From Methyloligella solikamskensis (GTDB lineage Bacteria; Pseudomonadota; Alphaproteobacteria; Rhizobiales; Methyloligellaceae): 64,000 nt of DNA. Position 1 is the stretch's first letter; each line of letters opens with the position of its first letter. The position numbers and the translations under genes were made by a program. The stretch covers positions 496,001 to 560,000 of the forward strand of contig NZ_JBHTJO010000001.1 in assembly GCF_042676065.1 (NCBI RefSeq). The letters run 5' to 3'. The notes under the pieces were generated by a model. The model saw nothing but the letters and a program-made list of their open reading frames with translations. It was not told the DNA's origin and did no database searches. Positions 27,846 through 37,033 of the stretch are shown in pieces.

Positions 27846-28636
27846 GCGCTACCAAAACCTCGAATACTAAGACGCCTGAGACGCTGGTCGCCTTCGACGA
27901 TGTGAGCGCAGGCTATGACGGAATACCGGTGCTGCGCGGGCTCGACGGCGCGGTGAAGCGCGGCGATCTCCTGGCTCTCCTGGGAGCGAACGGCGCGGGC
28001 AAATCCACGCTCTTCAAATGCATCACCGGCGAGGTGAGGCCGTTCTCTGGCACCGTCCGGCTGCACGATCTGCCGCGCGCCAAGATCGCTTATCTCCCTC
28101 AGCGCAGCGATATCGACCCGGGCTTTCCCATCTCCACCTTCGACGCCGTGGCCATGGGGCTGTGGCGGAAGATCGGCGCGTTCCAGGGTCTGAAGCGCGA
28201 CGCGGAAGCGGAGGTCTGGGCCGCACTCGAGACGGTCGGGGTCGCCGGCCAGGCGGAGCGGCGGCTGGGTGTTCTATCCGGCGGTCAGTTCCAGCGGGCG
28301 ATGTTCGCCCAGCTCATGCTTCAGGATGCCGATCTGATCCTGCTCGACGAGCCGTTCCAGGCGGTGGATCTGGAGACGGCGGATACGCTCATCTCGCTCA
28401 TCGCCAAGTGGCACGACGAGGGGCGGACGGTCATCGCGGCGCTGCACGATGCGGCGCTGGTGCGAGACCGGTTTCCCAAGACATTGATCCTGGCGCGGGA
28501 GACCATCGCCTGGGGACCGACGTCCGAAGTGTTGACCTCGGCCAATCTTGCGAAGTCGGGCGAGGTGACCGCCGCATGGCAGGACGCGGAGCTCGGTCTC
28601 TCCGGTGAGCGCGCGCGGGAGCGGGTGAGCGTATGA
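27842..28636 (+). CDS. znuC: zinc ABC transporter ATP-binding protein ZnuC
   Basis: The 264-residue ATPase energises zinc import with ZnuB. Walker A is LGANGAGKST at about residues 47-56. The signature is LSGGQFQRAMFAQLMLQ and the Walker B is LILLDEPFQAVD, the variant common in metal-type (A-1 family) importers. The ATG at 27842 overlaps the small membrane ORF; znuB overlaps by four bases downstream. No znuA solute-binding gene is present in the window. Confidence 0.92.
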   Translation: MSATKTSNTKTPETLVAFDDVSAGYDGIPVLRGLDGAVKRGDLLALLGANGAGKSTLFKCITGEVRPFSGTVRLHDLPRAKIAYLPQRSDIDPGFPISTFDAVAMGLWRKIGAFQGLKRDAEAEVWAALETVGVAGQAERRLGVLSGGQFQRAMFAQLMLQDADLILLDEPFQAVDLETADTLISLIAKWHDEGRTVIAALHDAALVRDRFPKTLILARETIAWGPTSEVLTSANLAKSGEVTAAWQDAELGLSGERARERVSV

Positions 28637-29523
28637 GCCTCGGCGATCTCAACCCCTATCTGCTCGCGGAGCCCTTCATCACGGATGAGGCGATGCGGCG
28701 GGCGTTGGCTGCGTGTCTGGCGCTCTCCATCTCCGCGCCACCCATCGGCGTGTTTCTGCTCTTGCGGCGCATGAGCCTGGTGGGCGATGCGCTCTCCCAT
28801 GCGATCCTGCCCGGTGTGGCCATCGGTTTTCTGATCGCGGGTGGCTCCTTCGTGGCCATGAGCCTCGGCGGCTTCATCACCGGGCTGGTGGTGGCGTTCC
28901 TGTCGGGCGCTCTGGCGCGGGCAAAGCTTCTGACGGAGGATGCGAGCCTCGCCTCGTTCTATCTTCTGTCGCTCGCGCTGGGCGTCTTGATCGTCTCGCT
29001 GAAAGGCGCCGACGACGAGCTGCTGCATCTGCTGTTCGGGTCGGTGCTCGATCTCGACATTCCCGCCATGCTCCTCATGGCGGTGATCGCCACGGTCTCG
29101 GTCCTGGCGCTGGCGATCGTCTACCGGCCCTTGGTGGTGGAATGCTTCGACCGCGCCCTGCTGCATCAGGTGAGCGGCTGGGGCGCGCCTGCCCATTTCG
29201 TCTTTCTCGGCCTGCTGGTGATCAATCTTGTCGGCGCGTTCCAGGTGCTGGGCACGCTGTTGGCGGTGGGCATCATGCTGCTGCCTGCCATTACATCGCG
29301 GTTCTGGGCTGCCGGCGTCTCCGGCATGATCGGGGTGGCCGTCATGATCGCGACGGTCTCCTGCATCATCGGGCTGCTGATTTCCTATTACGGAGAGCTC
29401 GAGGCCGGCCCCGCCATCATCCTGACGGCGGGCGTCTTCTACGGGCTGTCGATCCTGTTCGGCACAGAGGACGGGATTTTGCTGCAGACCGTGCGCCGCC
29501 GGCGCGCCGCCAGCCTGACCTAG
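28633..29523 (+). CDS. znuB: zinc ABC transporter permease ZnuB
   Basis: The 296-residue permease of the ABC-3 metal family has about eight helices. Family blocks include RRMSLVGDALSHAILPGVAIG with the conserved aspartate and histidine, and VVAFLSGALARAKLLTEDASL, then GTLLAVGIMLLPA. It overlaps znuC by four bases and ends the operon zur-small ORF-znuC-znuB. The 114 bases to ispG hold nothing I recognise. Confidence 0.92.
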   Translation: MSLGDLNPYLLAEPFITDEAMRRALAACLALSISAPPIGVFLLLRRMSLVGDALSHAILPGVAIGFLIAGGSFVAMSLGGFITGLVVAFLSGALARAKLLTEDASLASFYLLSLALGVLIVSLKGADDELLHLLFGSVLDLDIPAMLLMAVIATVSVLALAIVYRPLVVECFDRALLHQVSGWGAPAHFVFLGLLVINLVGAFQVLGTLLAVGIMLLPAITSRFWAAGVSGMIGVAVMIATVSCIIGLLISYYGELEAGPAIILTAGVFYGLSILFGTEDGILLQTVRRRRAASLT

Positions 29524-29637
29524 CTGACTTGCGGATCGGCGGGAGGGGTTCGTCCCAACCGCACCGGCGACCAAGCTTGCATGAGGCGACAGCTTGCGGA
29601 CTGGTCTGCGGACCCCAAATCTGGTTTATCTGCCGCC

Positions 29638-30927
29638 ATGTCTGAAGAAACCGCCAGAAGCCCCGAAGAGCGAGCCGCGTCCAGCCGCGACGGGCGCCGC
29701 TTCTCCGCGCCCGTCAATATCGGCGGCGTGATGCTCGGCGGCGATGCGCCCGTTGTGGTCCAGTCCATGACCAACACGGATACGGCGGATGTCGATGCGA
29801 CGGTCGAGCAGGTGGCGGCACTGGCGCGGGCCGGTTCGGAGCTGGTGCGGATCACGGTGGACCGGGCTGAGTCCGCAGCCGCCGTGCCGAAGATCCGCGA
29901 GAAGCTTCTGGCGCTGGGCGCCGACGTGCCGCTGGTGGGCGACTTTCACTACAACGGTCACATCCTTCTGTCCGACTATCCGGACTGCGCCGCGGCGCTC
30001 GCCAAGTACCGGATCAATCCGGGCAATGTCGGCTTCAAGGACAAGAAGGACAAACACTTCGCCCAGATCATCGAGATCGCGAACACCCACGACAAGCCGG
30101 TGCGCATCGGCGTCAATTGGGGCAGCCTCGATCAAGATCTGCTGACCCGCTTGATGGACGAGAATGCGCGCTCGGAGACGCCGAAAGATGCCCGCGCGGT
30201 GATGCACGAGTCCCTCGTCCAGTCGGCGCTGCTCTCGGCGGCGCGCGCCGAGGAGCTCGGCATGGGGCCGGCGAAGATCGTGCTGTCGGCCAAGGTGAGC
30301 GCGGTGCAGGATCTCATCGCCGTCTATCGCATGCTTGGCGCTCGCTCGCCCTACGCGCTGCATCTGGGGCTCACCGAGGCGGGCATGGGGTCGAAGGGCA
30401 TCGTGGCATCATCCGCGGCGCTCGCCGTGCTGCTGCAGGAAGGGATCGGCGACACGATCCGCATCTCGCTGACGCCGGAGCCGGGCGGCGACCGCTCGCT
30501 GGAAGTGAAGGTCGCTCAGGAGCTGTTGCAGAGCATGGGGCTTCGGGCCTTCGTGCCGCTGGTGGCGGCGTGCCCGGGCTGTGGGCGCACGACCTCGACG
30601 CGCTTCCAGGAGCTCGCTCAGGATATTCAGGGCTTCATCCAGACCTCGATGCCCGAATGGCGGACGCGCTATCCCGGGGTGGAAGATCTGAAGGTCGCGG
30701 TGATGGGCTGCATCGTGAATGGGCCGGGGGAATCGAAACATGCCGATATCGGCATTTCGCTGCCAGGCACGGGCGAGATGCCGGCGGCGCCGGTCTTCAT
30801 CGACGGTGCCAAGGCGACCACCTTGCGCGGACCGACGCTGGCGGACGATTTCAAGGCGCTTGTGCTCGATTACATCGAGCAGCGTTACGGCCAGGGCCGG
30901 AGCTCCGGTCAGACAGCGGCCGAATAA
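29638..30927 (+). CDS. ispG: (E)-4-hydroxy-3-methylbut-2-enyl diphosphate synthase
   Basis: IspG (GcpE) makes HMBPP in the non-mevalonate isoprenoid pathway using a [4Fe-4S] cluster. The 429-residue protein has the N-terminal barrel starting at NIGGVMLGGDAPVVVQSMTN. Cluster cysteines lie in VAACPGCGRT and MGCIVNGPGE. NPGNVGFKDKKD and LGLTEAGMGSKG are family blocks. I chose the ATG at 29638, since the in-frame sequence before it is not conserved; an earlier ATG at 29581 is possible. It feeds the prenyl synthase ispA at 34141. Confidence 0.95.
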   Translation: MSEETARSPEERAASSRDGRRFSAPVNIGGVMLGGDAPVVVQSMTNTDTADVDATVEQVAALARAGSELVRITVDRAESAAAVPKIREKLLALGADVPLVGDFHYNGHILLSDYPDCAAALAKYRINPGNVGFKDKKDKHFAQIIEIANTHDKPVRIGVNWGSLDQDLLTRLMDENARSETPKDARAVMHESLVQSALLSAARAEELGMGPAKIVLSAKVSAVQDLIAVYRMLGARSPYALHLGLTEAGMGSKGIVASSAALAVLLQEGIGDTIRISLTPEPGGDRSLEVKVAQELLQSMGLRAFVPLVAACPGCGRTTSTRFQELAQDIQGFIQTSMPEWRTRYPGVEDLKVAVMGCIVNGPGESKHADIGISLPGTGEMPAAPVFIDGAKATTLRGPTLADDFKALVLDYIEQRYGQGRSSGQTAAE

Positions 30928-31156
30928 ACCTTCCCCGACAATCGCTTAGTTTTGCGTGTGCTGGAGGGCCCGCTTGCCCAGGCCGGACGGCCTTCGGGAG
31001 CGCCTGATATCATGCGCTACCAGAGGCGCGTGTCGCCAATGCCACAGGCCTGTGGCTAATTTCTCCAATGTCGCTCTTGTCACTGGACCGCTTGAGCCCA
31101 CGCCGCCTAAGACAACCGTTGCGGCGAATGAATGATGTGATTTTCGAAGGGTGAGC

Positions 31157-34117
31157 ATGCGTCGTTGCCGCAACAGGGACAGATCGCAGGACGCGCGATC
31201 GACATGCGCAGGGCTGGCAAGTCCTGAGGCCGCTGGCGCACCCAAATCAGCCTCTGCCAAATCGAATTCTCCGAAACCACGGAAGGTTCGACGCTCGGCG
31301 CTGCTTGGAACGGTCGCAGCCGGCGTCATGATGTTCGGCTATGGCCGGCCGGTGCGCGCGCAAGTGGTGCCTCCGGCGCCCCCCTGCAACATGGTCTCCG
31401 GCGGAACGGTGACCTGCACGGGCAATGTCTCCTCGGGCATCGATATCGATCAGTACGGGCCCGCGCCCGACACCTTCGACACGCTGATCGTCCGTGACGT
31501 GACCGCCGATATCACGCCGGCGTCCGGCGTGGACGGGATCTATTTCGGCAGCGAAGGCAGCGTCACGATCAATTCGGACACGACCGACGGTCCGGGCGGT
31601 CCGTTTGCCATCATCGCCACGGGATACAATACCCATGGCGTTCATGGCTTCTCCTATACCGGCACGACCATCATCACCCATCGGGGGGACGTGATCACCC
31701 GCGGCGATTACGCGGCCGGCATCTACGCGGAGAGCCTGAGCGGCACGACCGTCACCCATCGGGGCGACATCACCACCGAAGGTTATTCGTCTCCGGGCCT
31801 CGATGGGTTTTCCTATTCCGGCTCCGTTTCGATAACCCAAAGAGGCGAGATCACCACCCGGGGCGATTACGGCTACGGCATCTATGCGCTTGCCCCGGAT
31901 GGCGGGGTCTCCATCAATCAGACCGGCACGATCCGGACCCGCGGCTATTCCGCCGACGGCATCTATGTGCAGGGCTACCGGTCTGCGGCCGTGAACCAGA
32001 CCGGCGATATCTATACGCAAGGGGATTACGCGGCGGGCATCAACGCGGTGAGCTATTTCGGCGGGACGCGTATCACCCAGACCGGCAACATCACCACGAC
32101 TGGTTATAGCGCCCCTGGTATCGCGGCTCTGGGCATCCGCGGTCCGGTCACTGTCGACCATACGGGCGACATCACCACGACCGGAGAGGAGTCATTCGGC
32201 ATCCTCGCACAGTCCTACAGCGCGTCGCTCACGATCCGGAACGAGGGCCGGATCACCACGCGAGGTCCCTTCGCCGACGGCATTTCCGTCAATCACATCG
32301 GGCCGGGCACGGTCTCCATCACCCAGACCGGCGATATCGAGGTCTTGGGGAACGGTTCGGACGCGATCGACGTGAACCAGATCCCCGGCGTCGGGGCGAG
32401 CGTCGTCACGATCCGGGCGGGCAGCACGATCACAGGCGGTCCGGCGGGCGACGGTATCGACTTCGATGGCGGCGCGACCAACCGAGTGATCAACTACGGC
32501 ACCATCACGACACGTGGCGAGAACGCCATCGAGGCTGACGGCTCCAGTGCTGAGACCGTCGACAACTACGGGACGGTGACCGGCAATATCGATCTCGGCC
32601 CCGGTTCCGACCGGTTCAACAACCGGGCGGGCGGTCTCTTCAATACCGGCGCCCGCGTCTTTCTCGGCACTGGCGAGCTGTTGCGGAATGCCGGCACGAT
32701 GTCACCGGGCGGCACGGGACGGGTCCGCACCACGGCGCTGACAGGCAATGTGCTGCAGACGGGGAGCGGCATCTTTGCGGTCGATCTCAATCTCGGCAAT
32801 GCCGCGGCGGACCGGCTGAACGTCTCCGGCACGGCAGAGCTCGAGGGCAACGTGAAGGTCTCGGTGCAGAACCCGGCGCGGCTGTCCCAGCGCTTCACGA
32901 TCCTATCGGCAGCCGGGGGCACGACCGATAACGGTCTCGGCCTTCTCGCAAGCCCGGCGCTGCAGGCAGAGCTCCTCTATCCGAACCCGAACGATGTCGT
33001 GCTCGATGTCGCGGTGAATTTCGTGCCCGACGGCCTCAACCGCAATCAGCGCGCCATCGGCACCAACCTGAACACGGTTTTGGATGCGGGCGGTGGTACG
33101 CTGGACCCGGTCTTCCTCGGCCTCCTCAATGTCTACAGCCTCAAAGCCTATACGGATGCGCTGGATCAGCTCTCGCCGGAGATCTACGCCGATATCCAAC
33201 TTTCGGCGGTCTACTCGGCCTCCGACTTCTCCGACAATCTTCTGAGCTGCCGGGTCAACGGCACCGACACCGCCTCCATCAACCGCGAGGGCCAGTGTCT
33301 ATGGCTGGGCGCCAAGGGGCGCGACTTCGACGCGGACGCGACGTTCGAGGATATCGGCTTCGACGAAACGGCCGGTCAGTTCGCGGCGGGCGGCCAGGTT
33401 GCTCTGAACGGCGACTGGCGGCTTGGCGGCGGGCTCGGCTTCCAGAGCAGCTCGCTCTCCACGAGCAGCGGCGCCACCAGCGACGGCGAGCAGCTCCAGG
33501 GCGGTCTGGCGCTGAAATACAATCCCGGGCCGCTGCTGCTGGCGGGCGCGGTCAGCGGCGCCCATGGCTGGTACGAGACTCAGCGCACCATGAATTTCGG
33601 CGGCTTCTCGGAGAGCGCGGAGGCGAGCCACGATCTCGACGTGGTGCAGGGGCGACTGCATGGAAGCTACGTGCTCGGCAGCCCCACCCTCTATTACAAG
33701 CCGATGATCGATGCGGCTGTGACCAATGTCGATCTGGGTAACATCAAAGAACATGGCGCGGGCGGCGCCAGCCTCGCGGTGGACGGCGATCACACGGTGT
33801 TCAGCCTGTCGCCGGCGGTCGAGTTCGGCACCGAATGGTGGTGGTCGAACGGCACGCTGGTGCGCCCCTACGTGCGGGCTGGCGTCACCTGGTACAGCGA
33901 GGACGAGGTGACCGTGGCGGCCTCGTTTTCCGGCGCGCCGTCGAGCGTATCGCCCTTCACCATCGTCGCCGATACGGACAACGTGCAGGCGGATATCGCC
34001 GCTGGCGTGGAGCTGATCACCGCCGGGAACAGCAGCGTTCGCGTCTTCTATGACGGGCAGTTCGGCGACCGGGTCGCCGTCCAGGCCGCGGGCTTCAAGG
34101 CCGGCGTGAAATTCTGA
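31157..34117 (+). CDS. large autotransporter (type Va) with tandem passenger repeats
   Basis: The 986-residue product has three parts. A long basic N-terminus precedes a signal helix (SALLGTVAAGVMMFGYGRPV, cleavage near RAQ). A Thr/Gly-rich passenger follows, with about nine 27-residue repeats such as QTGDIYTQGDYAAGI. The C-terminal barrel starts near residue 712 and ends with Phe (AGVKF), as outer-membrane proteins do. The passenger should form a beta-helix displayed outside the cell, for adhesion or surface interaction. The ligand is unknown. ATG 31157 has AGGG at six bases; GTG 31151 is an alternative. The 229-base upstream gap shows nothing specific. Confidence 0.88.
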   Translation: MRRCRNRDRSQDARSTCAGLASPEAAGAPKSASAKSNSPKPRKVRRSALLGTVAAGVMMFGYGRPVRAQVVPPAPPCNMVSGGTVTCTGNVSSGIDIDQYGPAPDTFDTLIVRDVTADITPASGVDGIYFGSEGSVTINSDTTDGPGGPFAIIATGYNTHGVHGFSYTGTTIITHRGDVITRGDYAAGIYAESLSGTTVTHRGDITTEGYSSPGLDGFSYSGSVSITQRGEITTRGDYGYGIYALAPDGGVSINQTGTIRTRGYSADGIYVQGYRSAAVNQTGDIYTQGDYAAGINAVSYFGGTRITQTGNITTTGYSAPGIAALGIRGPVTVDHTGDITTTGEESFGILAQSYSASLTIRNEGRITTRGPFADGISVNHIGPGTVSITQTGDIEVLGNGSDAIDVNQIPGVGASVVTIRAGSTITGGPAGDGIDFDGGATNRVINYGTITTRGENAIEADGSSAETVDNYGTVTGNIDLGPGSDRFNNRAGGLFNTGARVFLGTGELLRNAGTMSPGGTGRVRTTALTGNVLQTGSGIFAVDLNLGNAAADRLNVSGTAELEGNVKVSVQNPARLSQRFTILSAAGGTTDNGLGLLASPALQAELLYPNPNDVVLDVAVNFVPDGLNRNQRAIGTNLNTVLDAGGGTLDPVFLGLLNVYSLKAYTDALDQLSPEIYADIQLSAVYSASDFSDNLLSCRVNGTDTASINREGQCLWLGAKGRDFDADATFEDIGFDETAGQFAAGGQVALNGDWRLGGGLGFQSSSLSTSSGATSDGEQLQGGLALKYNPGPLLLAGAVSGAHGWYETQRTMNFGGFSESAEASHDLDVVQGRLHGSYVLGSPTLYYKPMIDAAVTNVDLGNIKEHGAGGASLAVDGDHTVFSLSPAVEFGTEWWWSNGTLVRPYVRAGVTWYSEDEVTVAASFSGAPSSVSPFTIVADTDNVQADIAAGVELITAGNSSVRVFYDGQFGDRVAVQAAGFKAGVKF
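31679..32410 (+). repeat. about nine 27-codon tandem repeats in the autotransporter passenger
   Basis: Units follow the pattern (H/Q)xGxITTxGxxxxGIxxxxxxxxxx(I/V)x. Each unit begins with HRGD, QRGE, QTGT, QTGD, QTGN, HTGD or NEGR. The period is close to 81 bases, but the DNA copies are diverged, so this is a protein repeat and not an unstable DNA array. Confidence 0.75.
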
Positions 34118-34140
34118 TCGGAGCTCTCGCGTCCGATACC

Positions 34141-35046
34141 TCAAGCCTTGCGCCGGGCAACGAAGCGGGCCGCTTCCATCAGGAGCACCGCGTCCTCCCC
34201 AAAGGGCCGGAGCGCTTCTTCGGCATCGGCGACGATTTCCTCGAGGCGCGTCTTCGCAGCATCGACACCCAACAGCGCGACCAGGGTTGCCTTGCCGCGC
34301 TCGGCATCCTTGGCGACCGCCTTGCCGGCGGCTTCGGCATCGCCTTCGTGATCGAGCAGGTCGTCGGCGAGCTGGAAGGCCTGGCCGAGATCTTTGCCGT
34401 AGCGGATGAGCGCGGTCTTCTGGGTCTCGTCGGCGCCGCCGAGAATGGCGCCGGCTTCGCAGGCAAAGCGGAACAGCGCGCCGGTCTTCATGGCCTGGAG
34501 CCGGAGCACCTCGTCCAGGCCGAGGGATTTACCTTCCGCCGCGAGATCGAGGGCCTGGCCGCCGACCATGCCGTTGGTGCCGGCGGCCTTGGCGAGCGCC
34601 AGAACGAGGGCGTTGCGGATCGCGGGATCGGGATTCGTCTGCGGATCAGCCAGGGTCTCGAACGCCAAGGTCAGAAGCGCATCGCCGACCAGGATCGCGG
34701 TCGCTTCTTCATAGGCGACGTGAACCGTGGGACGGCCGCGGCGCATCTCATCGTCGTCCATGGCGGGCAGGTCGTCATGGACCAGGGAATAGGTATGGAG
34801 GCATTCCAGGGCGGTCGCGGTTGGCATGGCGGCTTCTTCCGACACGCCGAACAGCGCTGCGGATCTTATGACGAGATATGGACGGATACGCTTTCCGCCG
34901 CCCAGCAGCGCATGGCGCATAGCCTCGCCGACCTGCGCCGGCCCTTCGCCGCCGAGATGCCGGTCGAGCAGATTGGCAAGGTGGCGGTTCGTGAGGTCCG
35001 CCACCCGGTCGAGCTCGGTCTGAAAGGTCTCGTTCGGAGAGGTCAT
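34141..35046 (-). CDS. ispA: short-chain polyprenyl synthase (farnesyl diphosphate synthase)
   Basis: The 301-residue enzyme condenses IPP with DMAPP and GPP to farnesyl diphosphate. Both aspartate-rich motifs are present: HDDLPAMDDDEMRRGRP, the bacterial FARM with four residues between Asp pairs, and FQLADDLLDHEGD. GGGKRIRPYL binds pyrophosphate. I prefer ATG 35046; a TTG three codons earlier would add MGQ. It is convergent with the autotransporter and divergent from mtgA, the usual neighbour in Rhizobiales. Confidence 0.95.
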   Translation of the reverse strand: MTSPNETFQTELDRVADLTNRHLANLLDRHLGGEGPAQVGEAMRHALLGGGKRIRPYLVIRSAALFGVSEEAAMPTATALECLHTYSLVHDDLPAMDDDEMRRGRPTVHVAYEEATAILVGDALLTLAFETLADPQTNPDPAIRNALVLALAKAAGTNGMVGGQALDLAAEGKSLGLDEVLRLQAMKTGALFRFACEAGAILGGADETQKTALIRYGKDLGQAFQLADDLLDHEGDAEAAGKAVAKDAERGKATLVALLGVDAAKTRLEEIVADAEEALRPFGEDAVLLMEAARFVARRKA

Positions 35047-35157
35047 TTGTCCCAAAGGTCCGGCGCGGTCGCCCGCTCATATCGCGCGGACACTAATCCT
35101 ACGTTGCTCGATCCGGCAACCGGACGCTAAAAGCGGAACGCATGGGTGGTGAATTTC

Positions 35158-35895
35158 ATGGGTGACCAGGGCGACGAGCAGTCCGGCGGGGAAGAAGAGG
35201 GGCCGTCCACAGCGATGGTTTGGATCAAGCGTATTCTGGGTGCGCTGGTGCTGCTCGCGGTCGCCTATGGGGTGGCCGTGCTGTTGGCCATCGTGGTCTT
35301 CCGCTTTGTCGATCCGCCTTTCACGCCGCTGATGGCCATCGAAAAGCTGAAGGGCGAGACCCTGAAGCGGGACTGGGTGCCGCTCGAGAAGATCTCCAAG
35401 AACTTGCCGGTCGCGGTCATCGCGGCCGAGGACGGGCAGTTCTGCCGCCATCACGGAGTCGATTGGAACGCGGTGCGGATCGCCCTCAAAGAGGCGAGCC
35501 GGGGCGGCGAGCCGCGCGGGGCCAGCACGATCCCCATGCAGACGGTGAAGAACCTGTTCCTGTGGCCGAGCCGGAGCTATCTGCGGAAGCTTCTCGAGGT
35601 CCCACTCGCCTATATCAGCGTGGCGGTCTGGGGGAAGCCGCGGGACATGGAGATCTATCTCAACGTGGTGGAGTGGGGTCCCGGGGTGTTCGGCGCGGAA
35701 GCCGCGGCGCGATATCACTTCGGCAAGCCGGCTTCCCAGCTCACCCAGTGGGAGGCGGCGTTGCTCGCCGCGGCCCTGCCCAACCCAATCGTGCGGCGGC
35801 CCGGCCGGCCCGGACCGGTGACCCGCGCCGTGGCGGGCGCGATCCAGGGCCGGATGCCGCTGATTGCCAAGCGCAGTGATTGCGTCTTCGAGTAA
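35158..35895 (+). CDS. mtgA: monofunctional peptidoglycan glycosyltransferase
   Basis: MtgA polymerises lipid II into glycan strands at the inner membrane. The 245-residue protein has one N-terminal membrane helix (about residues 25-45) and a GT51 domain. Conserved blocks are AAEDGQFCRHHGVDW with the catalytic glutamate, GASTIPMQTVKNLFLW, and EIYLNVVEWGPGVFG. ATG 35158 has GGGTGGTG upstream; a GTG at 35146 is also in frame. It is divergent from ispA, whose product supplies the undecaprenyl carrier. Confidence 0.95.
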   Translation: MGDQGDEQSGGEEEGPSTAMVWIKRILGALVLLAVAYGVAVLLAIVVFRFVDPPFTPLMAIEKLKGETLKRDWVPLEKISKNLPVAVIAAEDGQFCRHHGVDWNAVRIALKEASRGGEPRGASTIPMQTVKNLFLWPSRSYLRKLLEVPLAYISVAVWGKPRDMEIYLNVVEWGPGVFGAEAAARYHFGKPASQLTQWEAALLAAALPNPIVRRPGRPGPVTRAVAGAIQGRMPLIAKRSDCVFE

Positions 35896-36019
35896 GCTGG
35901 TTTATTGGGGCGGCAAAAGGCGGCTCTCGCCTCTGGCCAGCCCGCGACATACCTATTATAAGGGCGGTCGAGAAAGACCCGGGGCGCAACCCTGGAAGAT
36001 GCATTAGGATAATTGAACT

Positions 36020-36208
36020 ATGGCTGTTCCGAAGAGAAAGGTCACGCCCATGCGGCGCGGCAATCGCCGGTCGCATGACGCTCTTAAGTCCCCGTCCTAT
36101 GTGGAGGACAAGGAGAGCGGTGAGCTGCGTCGGCCCCATCATATCGATCTGAAGTCCGGCAAGTATCGCGGACGTCAGATTCTGGAGGAGGCCGGCGACG
36201 AGGTCTAA
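36020..36208 (+). CDS. rpmF: 50S ribosomal protein L32
   Basis: The 62-residue protein is L32 (bL32), starting MAVPKRKVTPMRRGNRRSHD, a large-subunit protein. Length and C-terminal GKYRGRQILE fit alphaproteobacterial L32, which lacks zinc cysteines. AGGA lies about ten bases before the ATG. A TATTATAAG element at about 35956-35964 may be its -10 region. It is followed by a membrane protein gene, possibly in one transcript. Confidence 0.96.
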   Translation: MAVPKRKVTPMRRGNRRSHDALKSPSYVEDKESGELRRPHHIDLKSGKYRGRQILEEAGDEV

Positions 36209-36247
36209 GGACCGTCCGGCAAACCCCTAAACGAGGTCGAGGCTTTG

Positions 36248-36697
36248 GTGGTTGTAGAACCCCATTCAGGCGGCGGCAGACGGCGAGAGAGTGGCGGCAA
36301 CTTGCTGACATTCATTCCGCTACTGCTGCTGTCCGTGATTCTGTATGCCGGCCTCGCTCTTGTGGGCGTCGACTTCAACGCGACCCTGTTCGATGTGCCG
36401 CTGCCGTCAGGCGGGCGCTGGGCCTTCACGGCCATGGATGCCGTGATGGTCTTCACGCTGTTTCTGCTGTTCATCGAAATCCTGAAATCGACCAAGACCG
36501 GCGGCAATTCGGTGTTCGATCACGCCATGTCGCTGCTGGTCTTCATCGTGTGCCTGATCCTGTTCCTGGTCTGGGATCTGGCCGCCACGTCGCTGTTCTT
36601 CCTGATCACCATGGTGACCCTGATCGATGTGGTCGCCGGCTTCTCGGTGACGATCCGGGCGGCGCGACGCGACTATGCCTTCGGCGGGGATATGTAG
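36248..36697 (+). CDS. hypothetical four-helix membrane protein
   Basis: I do not recognise this 149-residue protein. After a basic N-terminus it has four hydrophobic helices (approximately 20-42, 58-78, 92-110, 114-135) and short polar loops. The charged IEILKSTKTGG loop lies between helices two and three. The start is ambiguous: GTG 36248 has GAGG five bases upstream, and TTG 36245 is adjacent. The 40-base gap from rpmF suggests cotranscription. No catalytic motif is visible. Confidence 0.7.
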   Translation: MVVEPHSGGGRRRESGGNLLTFIPLLLLSVILYAGLALVGVDFNATLFDVPLPSGGRWAFTAMDAVMVFTLFLLFIEILKSTKTGGNSVFDHAMSLLVFIVCLILFLVWDLAATSLFFLITMVTLIDVVAGFSVTIRAARRDYAFGGDM

Positions 36698-36855
36698 GCC
36701 CGCCGCTTGGCCCGCCCAGCACCGGTTAGAGACCCAGCCTCCACATTATCGTTTTAACGTCTTCCTTTTGGCCCGCGAGCTCCCCATGTGCTGACGGCGC
36801 GAGCGCCCGTTTGCCGCAATACAAACAATTGTGCGTATTCGGGTAGTCGCTGGTA

Positions 36856-36998
36856 AACTACGGCAAGACAAAGACCCCTGGATACAGGGGGAAATCGTGT
36901 GTTGTGCCGGCGATAAGCCTGTTTGTGTGAAGCTCGATTCTGCCGTTGTTAAGGGGTCCACCCTTATGTTTCCCGGCAATAGAGGCCTACGCATGAGA
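36856..36998 (+). promoter_or_regulatory. hairpin-rich leader before the GGDEF-EAL gene
   Basis: The 336-base gap 36698-37033 holds four perfect stems in its second half. They are GTAGT/ACTAC (about 36844-36862), CCCCTG-GATA-CAGGGG (about 36872-36887), TAAGGG-GTCCA-CCCTTA (about 36949-36966) and GGCCTA/TAGGCC (about 36986-37006). A CGGCA/TGCCG pair encloses the second. It is not the GEMM c-di-GMP riboswitch consensus as I know it. It may be a structured 5' leader or a separate RNA. Stem positions are approximate. Confidence 0.4.
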
Positions 36999-37033
36999 TA
37001 GGCCCGGGGCGCAAACAGGGGAGTTGGCTGCAA

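Noticed and set aside
31700..32400. Repeats in the autotransporter as a DNA satellite
   Set aside because: The units are diverged at DNA level and keep the reading frame, as expected for a passenger repeat.
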